A program made the translations under genes and the position numbers. A stretch of 64,000 bases of DNA, taken from assembly GCF_023273875.1 (NCBI RefSeq), contig NZ_CP096882.1:3472001-3536000 (forward strand). The letters are read 5' to 3'. The first letter of the stretch is position 1, and each line of letters opens with the position of its first letter. A model generated the notes under the pieces. The model was given only the letters and a program-made list of their open reading frames with translations. It had not been told where the DNA came from and made no database searches. The stretch is from Pseudarthrobacter sp. SSS035. Its GTDB lineage: Bacteria > Actinomycetota > Actinomycetes > Actinomycetales > Micrococcaceae. Of the stretch, positions 45,901 through 54,221 are shown one piece after another.

Positions 45901-46311
45901 GTGTTTGGAATCAACGGCCCGGAGTTCTTCCTCCTGCTGATCATCGGCATCCTGGTGATCGGTCCCCAGCGCCTGCCCGAATACACCCAGAAACTTGCGA
46001 ATCTCGTGAAGGAAGTCCGCCGGATGGCCTCCGGTGCCCGGGAGCAGATCAAGGAAGAAGTGGGCATCGACATCGACGATGTCGACTGGAAGAAGTACGA
46101 TCCCCGCCAGTACGATCCGCGGCGCATCATCAAGGAAGCACTCCTGGACGACGACGCCAAACCCGTCAGTGCCGGCGCTCCGGCAGCCGTGGCTGCCGTT
46201 GCCGGTGCAGGGGCGGCTGCCACAGGCGGGGCGGCTCCCTCCCGTCCGGAACGTGTAGTCCAGTCGCTGCCTCCGGGCGAACCCGCGCCGTTCGATACCG
46301 AAGCCACCTAG
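45901..46311 (+). CDS. tatB: Sec-independent protein translocase TatB
   Basis: The 136-residue protein has a short N-terminal membrane helix (residues 8-22), the hinge IGPQRLPEY, and an amphipathic helix (VKEVRRMASGAREQ). A charged, then alanine-rich C-terminal tail follows. TatB recruits twin-arginine precursors with TatC. In mycobacteria htrA stands between the anti-sigma gene and tatB; here it is absent. The gene ends 32 bp before the convergent mrp. Confidence 0.9.
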   Translation: MFGINGPEFFLLLIIGILVIGPQRLPEYTQKLANLVKEVRRMASGAREQIKEEVGIDIDDVDWKKYDPRQYDPRRIIKEALLDDDAKPVSAGAPAAVAAVAGAGAAATGGAAPSRPERVVQSLPPGEPAPFDTEAT

Positions 46312-46343
46312 GCCCCCGCTGCCTCTGGTCGGCAACCGCTGCG

Positions 46344-47471
46344 TTAACGCGGCTGCAGGCCCAGTTTCATCCCCGTCAGGCCCCTGGGCCTGGCAGCAAG
46401 TTTTCCGGCAATTTCGGTGAGTGCAATGGCCGCCGGAGTCTCTGGCCGGCCAAGCACGATGGGCGCGCCGGCGTCGCCGCCTTCCCGCAACAGGATGTCC
46501 AGCGGAATCTGTCCCAGGAGCGGCACATCGGTGCCCACCGTCGTTGTGAGCCTTTCGGCGAGGACCGCCCCACCGCCGCTTCCGAACAGCTCCATCCTCC
46601 CGCCGTCGGGCATTTCCAGGTATGACATGTTCTCGATGACGCCGGCCACCGTCTGACCTGTCTGGGTGGCGATGGCACCGGCGCGCTCGGCGACGTCGGC
46701 AGCTGCGGCCTGGGGTGTGGTGACCACCAGGATCTCAGCCTTCGGCAGCAACTGGGCCACCGAAATCGCGATGTCACCGGTGCCGGGCGGTAGGTCGAGG
46801 AACAGGGCGTCGAGGTCGCCGAAGTAGACGTCCGTCAGGAACTGTTCCAGGGCCCGGTGGAGCATCGGCCCACGCCAGGCAACCGGCTGGTTTCCGGCGA
46901 CGAACATACCGATGGAAATCACTTTTACGCCGTACGCCACCGGCGGCAGGATCATGTCGTCCACCCGGGTGGGCGCCTGCGTGATGCCCATCAGGGCCGG
47001 AACCGAGAAGCCATGGACGTCGGCGTCAACAATGCCCACACGCAGGCCTTGCGCGGCCAGGGCGCAGGCAAGGTTGACGGTCAGCGATGACTTGCCCACC
47101 CCACCCTTTCCGCTTGCCACCGCGAACACCTTGGTCAGGGACCCCGGCTCGTTGAACGGAATCCCGCGCTGCCCGGAGGCGCCGCGGAGCTGTTCCTTCA
47201 GGGCGTCCCGCTGGGCCTGGTTCATCACTTTCAGTTCAACCTCGACGGCGGTCACGCCCGGAACTGCGGACAACGCCTTCTCGGAGTCTGCGGTAATGGT
47301 CCCGCGCAGGGGGCAGCCCGCGATGGTCAGCAGGACAGCCAACCTGACCCGGCCGTCCGCAGCGACATCCACGGACTCCACCATGCCCAGTTCCGTGATG
47401 GGACGGCGGAGCTCAGGATCGATCACGGTGGCCAGCGCAGCGTGGACTGCCTGCTCCAGGGAGGCGCTCAT
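46344..47471 (-). CDS. Mrp/NBP35-type P-loop ATPase (iron-sulfur carrier)
   Basis: The 375-residue protein has an N-terminal MIP18/DUF59 domain (residues 5-85) and a deviant Walker A ASGKGGVGKSS at 119-129. Switch II (DLPPGTGD) follows. Members carry or insert Fe-S clusters. The C-terminal CxxC of many Mrp proteins is not apparent, so cluster binding is uncertain. It is third in a minus-strand operon after the MgtE_N/CBS and DUF1003 genes, 11 bp after the latter. Confidence 0.9.
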   Translation of the reverse strand: MSASLEQAVHAALATVIDPELRRPITELGMVESVDVAADGRVRLAVLLTIAGCPLRGTITADSEKALSAVPGVTAVEVELKVMNQAQRDALKEQLRGASGQRGIPFNEPGSLTKVFAVASGKGGVGKSSLTVNLACALAAQGLRVGIVDADVHGFSVPALMGITQAPTRVDDMILPPVAYGVKVISIGMFVAGNQPVAWRGPMLHRALEQFLTDVYFGDLDALFLDLPPGTGDIAISVAQLLPKAEILVVTTPQAAAADVAERAGAIATQTGQTVAGVIENMSYLEMPDGGRMELFGSGGGAVLAERLTTTVGTDVPLLGQIPLDILLREGGDAGAPIVLGRPETPAAIALTEIAGKLAARPRGLTGMKLGLQPR

Positions 47472-47482
47472 GCGGGCGGGGC

Positions 47483-48256
47483 TCAGCTTTCGGTGGTGGG
47501 GATGTGCTTGGGGACGGCCGGGTCCTGGATTGCGGGGTCGGTAGCGGCAGTGCCCTTGGTGACGGCGTCCTTGGCGACAGTGTCGTTGGCGGCGGCATGG
47601 CTGGGTTTGACCTTGGGAATCTGCTGCGTGCGGGGGTTCCGCTGTTTGTCGCGCTTTTCCTTCAGCTTTTCCTTGACCTTCTCACGCGGGGACTCGTGGC
47701 TGCCGGATCCCGCGGGGTCGTGGGTCCGCAGTTCCTCCTGCGCTTCCAGCATGTCCTCCAGGAGTGTCCGTAGTTCGGCCCGGACGTAGTCGCGGGTGGC
47801 AACCTCGCGCAGCGCGATCCTCAGCGACGCCAGCTCCCGGGTGAGGTACTCGGTGTCGGCCAGGTTGCGTGCCGCCTGTTGGCGATCCTGCTGGAGGGAG
47901 ACCCGGTCGCGGTCGTCCTGCCGGTTCTGGGCCAGCAGCAGCAGCGGGGCCGCGTAGGAGGCCTGCAGCGAAAGCATCAGTGTCAGGAGGGTGTAGCCCA
48001 GGAGGCGCGAATCGAACTGCCACTCCGCCGGTGCCCACGTGTTCCAGACCAGCCAGATGACGACGAAGACCGTCATGTAGACCAGGAACTGCGGCGTGCC
48101 CATAAACCGGGCGAAGCCTTCCGTCGCATGGCCGAATGCATCCGGGTCGGGTGAGAACTTCGGCAGGATGCGCTGGCGGCCACTCAGGGGTGTGTCGAGT
48201 CCGCCCTTGGCCGCCGCCTTCTTGCTGGGATTCTTGGGGGCGCCGGTGTCAGCCAA
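47483..48256 (-). CDS. DUF1003 domain membrane protein
   Basis: The 257-residue protein has two membrane helices near residues 57-70 and 85-108 (FLVYMTVFVVIWLVWN, then LLTLMLSLQASYAAPLLLL), flanking the DUF1003 signature. A coiled coil (112-175) and a long lysine/alanine-rich tail follow. Its function is unknown. The start overlaps the upstream CBS-protein gene by 8 bp, indicating co-expression. Confidence 0.88.
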   Translation of the reverse strand: MADTGAPKNPSKKAAAKGGLDTPLSGRQRILPKFSPDPDAFGHATEGFARFMGTPQFLVYMTVFVVIWLVWNTWAPAEWQFDSRLLGYTLLTLMLSLQASYAAPLLLLAQNRQDDRDRVSLQQDRQQAARNLADTEYLTRELASLRIALREVATRDYVRAELRTLLEDMLEAQEELRTHDPAGSGSHESPREKVKEKLKEKRDKQRNPRTQQIPKVKPSHAAANDTVAKDAVTKGTAATDPAIQDPAVPKHIPTTES

Positions 48257-49532
48257 TGCGGCCTCCCAGTTTTCTTATCGGGGCTTCGCCATCATAGGCG
48301 CGCCAGTCATCCGGCAACAGATGATCCAAAACGTCATCAACAGTCACCGCCCCTACGAGCCGGCCTGCGTCATTCACCACGGGAAGACAGTTCAGGTTGT
48401 AGGTGGCGAGCGTGCGCGCCACCTCGCTGATGTGGGCCTGGTCGGAGACCGGCTCAAGGCTCTTGTCCACGAGGTTGCCCAGAGGTTCCGGCGGCGGATA
48501 GCGGAGCAGTTGCTGGATGTGCACAACGCCCAGGAACCGTCCCGTGGGGGTTTCCAATGGGGGCCGGGTGATGAAGATGGACGAGGCGAGGGCGGGGGAG
48601 AGTTCCTCACGGCGGACGTGGGCCAGTGCCTCGGCGACAGTTGCCTCCGGGGGGAGGATCACCGGAACAGGCGTCATCAGGCCACCGGCCGTGTCCTCGT
48701 CGTATTCGAGGAGCCGCCTGACGTCCTCGGCGCCTTCGGGTTCCATGAGGCGGAGAAGCTCCTCCGCCTGTGCAGAAGGAAGCTCGGCGAGGAGGTCTGC
48801 GGCGTCGTCGGGGTCCATTTCCTCCAGGACGTCCGCCGCGCGTTCGACGTCGAGGGCGGAGAGGATTTCCACCTGGTCGTCTTCGGGCATTTCCTGCAGC
48901 ACGTCGGCCAGGCGTTCATCCTGGAGTTCGCTGGCCACTTCGAAGCGGCGTTTGTCGCTCATTTCCTGCAGCGCCTCGGCGAAGTCAGCGGGTTTGAGGT
49001 CCTCGTGGTTGGCCACGAACTGGGTGGCTGCCTGGGGTTCGGTGCGGGCACCTTGGAGGGCGTCGGCCCAGTCGATGATCATGGTCTCGTTCCGGCGCAG
49101 CCGGCTGAGCGGGGACAGGGAGTGGCCCCGGCGGACGAACAGCTTGCTCACGAACCAGTCGCGGGACCGGTGCTGGTCCATGGCGATGTCCTCGATGGTG
49201 GCGTCGCCGCTGCCGTCACGGAGCGTCACGCGGCGGTCGAACATTTCCGCGACCACCAGCGTCTCCGCGCCGCGCTGCTCAAAGCGCCGGAGGTTGACCA
49301 GACCCGTGCAGATGATCTGTGTCTGGTCGATGGAGGTAATGCGTGTCATCGGCACAAAGACGCGCTTTTTACCGGGAACTTCGACGACGATGCCCACCAC
49401 GTGCGGGGCGCCGCGGCTGCCACGCGAGAGCACCACTACATCGCGCAACCTGCCCAGGCGGTCGCCCAAGGGGTCGAAGACGTCAAGACCCAGCAGGCGG
49501 GCCACGAAGACGCGCGAAAGATTTGTACTCAC
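48249..49532 (-). CDS. MgtE_N and CBS domain protein without channel domain
   Basis: The 427-residue soluble protein starts with a PRC-barrel-like region (residues 8-80), followed by an MgtE intracellular N-domain (about 160-275; VLQEMPEDDQVEILSALD) and two CBS domains (about 285-405). The MgtE magnesium channel helices are absent, so it is not itself a transporter. It may sense Mg2+ or nucleotides and regulate a partner. The GTG start is leaderless, with TAGCCT 6 nt upstream. Confidence 0.85.
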   Translation of the reverse strand: MSTNLSRVFVARLLGLDVFDPLGDRLGRLRDVVVLSRGSRGAPHVVGIVVEVPGKKRVFVPMTRITSIDQTQIICTGLVNLRRFEQRGAETLVVAEMFDRRVTLRDGSGDATIEDIAMDQHRSRDWFVSKLFVRRGHSLSPLSRLRRNETMIIDWADALQGARTEPQAATQFVANHEDLKPADFAEALQEMSDKRRFEVASELQDERLADVLQEMPEDDQVEILSALDVERAADVLEEMDPDDAADLLAELPSAQAEELLRLMEPEGAEDVRRLLEYDEDTAGGLMTPVPVILPPEATVAEALAHVRREELSPALASSIFITRPPLETPTGRFLGVVHIQQLLRYPPPEPLGNLVDKSLEPVSDQAHISEVARTLATYNLNCLPVVNDAGRLVGAVTVDDVLDHLLPDDWRAYDGEAPIRKLGGRIG

Positions 49533-49538
49533 GTCTAC

Positions 49539-49544
49539 AGGCTA
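49539..49544 (-). promoter_or_regulatory. Leaderless -10 hexamer for the MgtE_N/CBS operon
   Basis: TAGCCT, then GTAGAC, then GTG at 49532 on the minus strand, with no SD. Confidence 0.55.
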
Positions 49545-49609
49545 CCGAGTCTGCTCTCTTTTAGCTGAATTTACAGGCGGCATACATGCTGATGGGCAAG
49601 AATGGATGT

Positions 49610-50596
49610 ATGTCAAACATTTTTGGTGCTCCCAAGGCCGGTGGCCCCAGTGGGCCCGACGACGCCCGCACGGTGCCCACCGGTGACACCGTAGGCTCGT
49701 ACACCTCTTACTTGGACGCCCAGAAGGCGGTGGACTACCTCGCCGACCAGCAGTTCCCGGTCCAGATGGTTTCCATCGTGGGCAACGAACTGAAGATGGT
49801 TGAGCGGGTGACCGGCCGCCTCAGCTACCCTCGGGTGGCTCTCTCCGGGGCGCTCAGCGGTATGTGGTTCGGCCTCTTCGTTGGCGTCATGCTTTCCTTC
49901 TTCGCACCATCGCCCGGCTACTTCTCCATCCTGGCGTCTGTGCTGATGGGGGCTGCCTTCTTTATGCTGTTCGGCATCGTCACGTATGCCATGCAGCGCG
50001 GAAAGCGGGATTTCACCTCCACCAGCCAGGTAGTGGCCACCAGCTACGACGTTGTGGTGTCGGTGGAAGCTGCCCATGATGCGCGCCGGCTGCTCCAGCA
50101 ACTGCCCATGACCCGCTCGGACGCAGCAGCCGGCCCATACAATCCCCAGGGCTACCAGAACCAGCAGTACGGCCAGCCGGGCCAGCAGGGTCAGCACCGC
50201 GGCGAGCCGGGCCAGCCGGGCAAGCCGGGCAATCAGCCTGGTCCGGCACCCGCACGCCCTGCCAGTTGGAATGACCCCTACGGACAGCAGGGTGCCGGAA
50301 CTTCGGGCCAAGGGACAGCCCAAGGTGCGGGCCAGGTCGCCGGCCCGGACCAGGTCACGCAGCCGGAGGCAGCGGCCCAGCCGGCGAAGGCTCCCGCTGC
50401 CGCCGTCCGCTACCCGGACCTCCCTGACGGCCGGCCGCAGTACGGCGTCCGCGTCACGGACCAGGCCACCGCAGGCGAGCCCGGCACGGAACAGCCCGGC
50501 ACGGAACAGTCGGGCTCAGAACAGCCCGCGGCAGATCGGTCCCGGACGCAGACCCAGCCTGACTCCGCCAAGGACTCCGGCGAATCCACACCCTAA
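49610..50596 (+). CDS. General-stress-type membrane protein with Gln/Gly/Pro-rich tail
   Basis: The 328-residue protein opens with a YflT/GS17M-like domain (SYTSYLDAQKAVDYLADQQF). Two membrane helices follow near 85-105 and 112-132, then a soluble strand-rich stretch. From about residue 165 it is disordered, rich in Gln, Gly and Pro, with short repeats near the end. I chose the ATG at 49610; an earlier in-frame ATG at 49586 is possible. From memory it matches the position of Rv1234. Function is unknown. Confidence 0.8.
   Translation: MSNIFGAPKAGGPSGPDDARTVPTGDTVGSYTSYLDAQKAVDYLADQQFPVQMVSIVGNELKMVERVTGRLSYPRVALSGALSGMWFGLFVGVMLSFFAPSPGYFSILASVLMGAAFFMLFGIVTYAMQRGKRDFTSTSQVVATSYDVVVSVEAAHDARRLLQQLPMTRSDAAAGPYNPQGYQNQQYGQPGQQGQHRGEPGQPGKPGNQPGPAPARPASWNDPYGQQGAGTSGQGTAQGAGQVAGPDQVTQPEAAAQPAKAPAAAVRYPDLPDGRPQYGVRVTDQATAGEPGTEQPGTEQSGSEQPAADRSRTQTQPDSAKDSGESTP
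50483..50527 (+). repeat. Short coding repeat in the stress-protein tail
   Basis: GGCACGGAACAGCCC is tandemly repeated, with a third diverged copy (GGCTCAGAACAGCCC) after it. It encodes successive Gly-Thr/Ser-Glu-Gln-Pro/Ser units. Confidence 0.7.
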
Positions 50597-50655
50597 GCGG
50601 CGCCGCCGGAGGCCAGATTGACCCACGGCCCGAGGAACAGGGCCCGCAATAAAAA

Positions 50656-50701
50656 AACAACTCCGCCCGGAACAGCAACTGCTGTATCGGGCGGAGTTGT
50701 T
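50656..50701. terminator. Bidirectional terminator before the sugar transporter genes
   Basis: AACAACTCCGCCCG pairs perfectly with CGGGCGGAGTTGTT over 14 bp. An A-run lies before it and T-rich sequence after it, so it can end transcripts from both converging sides. Confidence 0.85.
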
Positions 50702-50718
50702 TGTTGTTCGAAGCTGTT

Positions 50719-51636
50719 TTACTTGACGCCGCCGGCGGTCAGGCCGCCCACCAGGTACCGCTGGAACATGAAGTAGAGCACCACCACAGGGGCGGCACAG
50801 ACCAGCGAGGCCGCCATCAGCTGCGAATACACGGGAATCGCACCACCCTCAACGGCGGAACCGAACACCTGCAGCGCAACTGCGGCCGTATGCGTGTCCG
50901 GGCGCGTGAACACCGACGCGAAAAGCACGTCATTCCAGCCCAGCAGGAAAGCGAAGATTGCGGAAACGATGATCCCGGGCCAGCTGAGCGGAATGATGAT
51001 CCTGAACAGGATCCCGACGTTGGAGGCACCATCGATGCGCGCCGCCTCCTCCAGTTCCCGCGGCAGCCCCCGGATGTACGTGACCATCACCCAGGTTGAA
51101 AACGGCAAGGCGAACGTCAGGTAGGCGATAAACAGGCCCCAGAGCGTGCCGATGACGGTCACACCCAAATAAGTGCCTGCGGAGGAGAAGAGCACAAACA
51201 CAGGCAGCAGCATGAGGGTTCCCGGGATGGACTGGAGACCCAGCAGCCCGCGCAGCACCGTCAGGCGGCCGACGAACTCAAACCGCACCAGCACGTACGC
51301 CGTGCCAATGGCCATGATCGCGGAGACAATGGCCGTGGCACCGGAAACGATCAGGCTGTTGCCGATTGCTTTCGCCAGCCCCACGGAGTCCCAGATCTTG
51401 GTGTAGCTCTCCAGCGAGAAGCTGCTCGGCCAGAACTCGCCGCTGGCGACGCCCACATCCGTGTTCAGCGAGGCTAGGAAGATATACAGGATGGGAACCA
51501 GCACCAGGGCGCAGAGCAGGACAGTGAGCGTGGCCAGCAGAGGCCGGGGCAGGAGGCGGGTGACCTCCAGGGCGGCATCACGCCGGATGGGCTGTTTCTG
51601 CTGCTGATCGATCGGATTTGCTGCGTCGATGGTCAT
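50719..51636 (-). CDS. Sugar ABC transporter permease (MalG/SugB type)
   Basis: The 305-residue permease has an N-terminal polar segment, six helices and the coupling loop EEAARIDGASNVGILFRIIIPL. It forms the channel with the next upstream permease, whose end it overlaps by 4 bp. No ATPase gene is present in the operon, so the pair must use a shared ATPase of the MsiK type encoded elsewhere. Confidence 0.92.
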   Translation of the reverse strand: MTIDAANPIDQQQKQPIRRDAALEVTRLLPRPLLATLTVLLCALVLVPILYIFLASLNTDVGVASGEFWPSSFSLESYTKIWDSVGLAKAIGNSLIVSGATAIVSAIMAIGTAYVLVRFEFVGRLTVLRGLLGLQSIPGTLMLLPVFVLFSSAGTYLGVTVIGTLWGLFIAYLTFALPFSTWVMVTYIRGLPRELEEAARIDGASNVGILFRIIIPLSWPGIIVSAIFAFLLGWNDVLFASVFTRPDTHTAAVALQVFGSAVEGGAIPVYSQLMAASLVCAAPVVVLYFMFQRYLVGGLTAGGVK

Positions 51637-52619
51637 TTCTTTCCTCCTTCGTGCACGTCAAGCCGGACCGCGCGCAGGTAGATGAAGAGAGGAATGGCAA
51701 TCAGTACGAGCGAAACGACCGCCATCGCGGCGCTGAGGCCAAACCGGAAGCTCTGGAAGCTGGTGACGTAAACCAGGATCGGCAGCACATTCACATCGGA
51801 TGGCGCCGGCGCGCCGAAGAGAACATACGGGAGTGTGAAGTTGTTGATGTGGTTCAACGTGGCAAGCAGGAAGGCGAGCGAAACCGGTCCCTTCAGGTAA
51901 GGGAAGATCACGTACCGCAGTTTGTTCCACCACAGGGCCCCGTCCAGGGCCGATGCCTCGTGGACCTCGTGGTCCACTGCCTGCAGGCCGGACAGTGCCA
52001 GCAGGTAGATGAACGGCCAGGCCGCCCAGATTTCCACCCACACCAGGGTCCAGTAGGCGTTCGGGCCGTTAAGCCACAAGCCGCCGTCCATTCCCATGTT
52101 GGTCAGTGTCACATTCACGATTCCATCCGGCTGCAACATGGTCCGCCAGACGCTGGCTACTACAAACGACGGCAGCACGTAGGGGATCAGGAAGATGGAG
52201 CGCACCACGGCACGGCCGCGGTAGGCGTTCTGGGTGACGACGGCGGCGGCCACGCCCAGCGGGATGGTCACCACCGTGGAAATCACCGCGAAGGAAACAG
52301 AAAGCCAGATGGAGCGAAGCAAGTCGCTGCTGACCGCCGCTTCAATGTAATTCTGGATGCCGATGAATTCGGCACTGACCCATTGGCGAAGGGTGTACTG
52401 ATCCAGATCAATCAGGGACATCCAGATGCCCATGGCCAGGGGGATAAGGATGACGATCGTCATCAGCAGCCCGCCGGGAATCAGGAGCCAAAGAGGCCGG
52501 TTCCTCTCGCTGAGCCCTTTTCGTTGCTTCCCAGGGGGTGTGGTTTCGCCGGGTCCGGCGGCCTCCCCGGCCATCGGACTGCTGTCCGATGGCCGGGGCT
52601 CGGTAACGCTGCTAGCCAT
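51633..52619 (-). CDS. Sugar ABC transporter permease (MalF/SugA type)
   Basis: The 328-residue permease has a cytoplasmic N-terminus of about 40 residues, six helices and the coupling loop EASALDGALWWNKLRYVIFP. It lies 33 bp after the binding-protein gene. Location next to the MgtE_N and stress-protein genes recalls LpqY-SugABC, the trehalose importer of mycobacteria. Confidence 0.92.
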   Translation of the reverse strand: MASSVTEPRPSDSSPMAGEAAGPGETTPPGKQRKGLSERNRPLWLLIPGGLLMTIVILIPLAMGIWMSLIDLDQYTLRQWVSAEFIGIQNYIEAAVSSDLLRSIWLSVSFAVISTVVTIPLGVAAAVVTQNAYRGRAVVRSIFLIPYVLPSFVVASVWRTMLQPDGIVNVTLTNMGMDGGLWLNGPNAYWTLVWVEIWAAWPFIYLLALSGLQAVDHEVHEASALDGALWWNKLRYVIFPYLKGPVSLAFLLATLNHINNFTLPYVLFGAPAPSDVNVLPILVYVTSFQSFRFGLSAAMAVVSLVLIAIPLFIYLRAVRLDVHEGGKK

Positions 52620-52652
52620 TTTCCGTAACCTTCCGCAGTTGGTGGCTCGGTC

Positions 52653-54023
52653 TTACTTCTTGGCCCGGTCCAGTGCGGTCTGCGATTTGGTCTGTTCGTC
52701 CTTGAGCCGCTGGGACAGGTTGGATTCGCTGACTGCACCGGAGGAAAGATCCGGAATGGACTGGACAACCACGTTGGTCAGTGACAGTTGGACATCGCCC
52801 CAGGCACCGCTGAACGGCGTCGCAACGGATTTGGCACCCGACTCAAGGGCCGGAGCAATCACTTCGTTGCTTGCAAGTTCCGTCGCGGCTGCCTGGTTCG
52901 CGGGAAGCTGGCCGAAGACCTTGAAGTAGTTGAGCTGGACGTCCTTCTCGGTGATCATCTTGACGAACGCGAAGGCGAGGTCTTTCTGCTTTGAGTAGTC
53001 AGCCACCACGAGGTTGTCACCGGAGAGGATGCTGGTGGCAGGCTTAGCGCCGGAAGGGTTGGAGGTCTCGCCCGGAGGAACGGTGGGCATCAGGGCGTAC
53101 TTGTACTTGCCCTTGACGGCCGAGGCATCCAGGGCGGGGATGGACAGAGGCGACGTCATGGGGAAGTACGCTGCCTTGCCGGCTGCGAAGGCTGCCAGGG
53201 CCTGCGGGTTGGCCCAACCAACGGAGGATGGATCAACCACCTTGTCCTTGGTCACCCAACCGAAGTAGGTCTCGTAGGCCTTCTTGGTGATGGGGTCATC
53301 GAGACGGACCTTGCTGCCGTCAATGATGGGGTTGCCGGCCTGGATGGACATGCCCCAGATGTACTTCCAGGGGTCGAAGTTGTCCTTATAAGCCACGGCA
53401 ACACCGTACTGGTCGCCCGTGGTGAGCTTCTTGGCGTGCTCGGTGAATTCATCCCAGGTGGTGGCAGGCTTTTCGATGCCGCCAGCTGCAAGCAGCTCGG
53501 TGTTGTAGGCCATCACGAACGGCCGGCTGACGAACGGGATACCGATCTGGTTGCCCTCATCCGGCCCGGAGATGCCCAGGGCTGCGGGAACAAACTTGTC
53601 TTTGCCGCCGAGCTGGTTCCATTCGTTGTCGCCCAGTTTCACGAACGCCCCGGTGGAGTAGGCCGTGGGCGTGAACGTCGTGCCGAGTCCGTAAACGTCC
53701 GGGCCCTGGCCCGACACGACTGACGTCTGGATCCGGGTCATCTCGTCGTTGGCGCTGGCGAACGTTTCCCACTGGATGTCGGCTCCGGTTTCCGCCTTGA
53801 ACTTGGCGCTCATTTCCTTGAACCAGGCCTGTTGTTCCTGCGGGTACTGCGCAGTGACGCTCATCAGGACGTTAAGTGTTTTTCCGGTGCCGTCCACCTT
53901 GCCGCCAGAAGCGCCGGAGGTGGTACCGCCTGTGCCGCCCGAGCCGCCGCACGCGGCAAGCATCAGGACGGAAATGGCCGCTGCGGCGATGGTGCCGAGG
54001 CGACGCGGTTTGGACATACCCAT
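52653..54023 (-). CDS. Sugar ABC transporter substrate-binding lipoprotein (MalE/LpqY type)
   Basis: The 456-residue family 1 binding protein has lipobox LAAC with Cys25. The mature part has the family pattern (VLMSVTAQYPQEQQAWFKEM, DVYGLGTTFTPTAYSTGAF). It binds an oligosaccharide or disaccharide outside the membrane. The ATG at 54023 has the SD AAAGGAGAAGTCTC. A palindromic operator overlaps the predicted promoter about 100 bp upstream. Trehalose is a reasonable guess from gene position only. Confidence 0.9.
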   Translation of the reverse strand: MGMSKPRRLGTIAAAAISVLMLAACGGSGGTGGTTSGASGGKVDGTGKTLNVLMSVTAQYPQEQQAWFKEMSAKFKAETGADIQWETFASANDEMTRIQTSVVSGQGPDVYGLGTTFTPTAYSTGAFVKLGDNEWNQLGGKDKFVPAALGISGPDEGNQIGIPFVSRPFVMAYNTELLAAGGIEKPATTWDEFTEHAKKLTTGDQYGVAVAYKDNFDPWKYIWGMSIQAGNPIIDGSKVRLDDPITKKAYETYFGWVTKDKVVDPSSVGWANPQALAAFAAGKAAYFPMTSPLSIPALDASAVKGKYKYALMPTVPPGETSNPSGAKPATSILSGDNLVVADYSKQKDLAFAFVKMITEKDVQLNYFKVFGQLPANQAAATELASNEVIAPALESGAKSVATPFSGAWGDVQLSLTNVVVQSIPDLSSGAVSESNLSQRLKDEQTKSQTALDRAKK

Positions 54024-54103
54024 GAGACTTCTCCTTTGAAGACATACATTGCGGCAGAGACCCGAGACTAAAACTCAGTCTACGATTTTCTTTCTCTGCG
54101 GCT

Positions 54104-54144
54104 AGCGTATTCATCAATGCCAACTTTTGGCAAGCGATTGCCAA
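54104..54144 (-). promoter_or_regulatory. Promoter with overlapping palindromic operator of the sugar transporter operon
   Basis: On the minus strand TTGCCA (54128-54133) and TACGCT (54104-54109) form -35 and -10 elements 18 nt apart. The perfect palindrome TTGGCAAGCGATTGCCAA (54127-54144) covers the -35, and an overlapping GCCAA-CTT-TTGGC lies at 54119-54131. This is a typical site for a LacI-family repressor; no such regulator is encoded in the window. Confidence 0.65.
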
Positions 54145-54179
54145 GAACTGTTATGAGAGTTTCACCAAGGGGTAGGGTC

Positions 54180-54211
54180 GTCCAGCGCATCGCTGCCGAG
54201 ATGCGCTGGAC
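54180..54211 (-). terminator. Terminator of the Xaa-Pro aminopeptidase gene
   Basis: GTCCAGCGCATC pairs perfectly with GATGCGCTGGAC around an 8-nt loop, 10 bp after the stop codon on the minus strand. Confidence 0.75.
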
Positions 54212-54221
54212 GCAAAGACCT

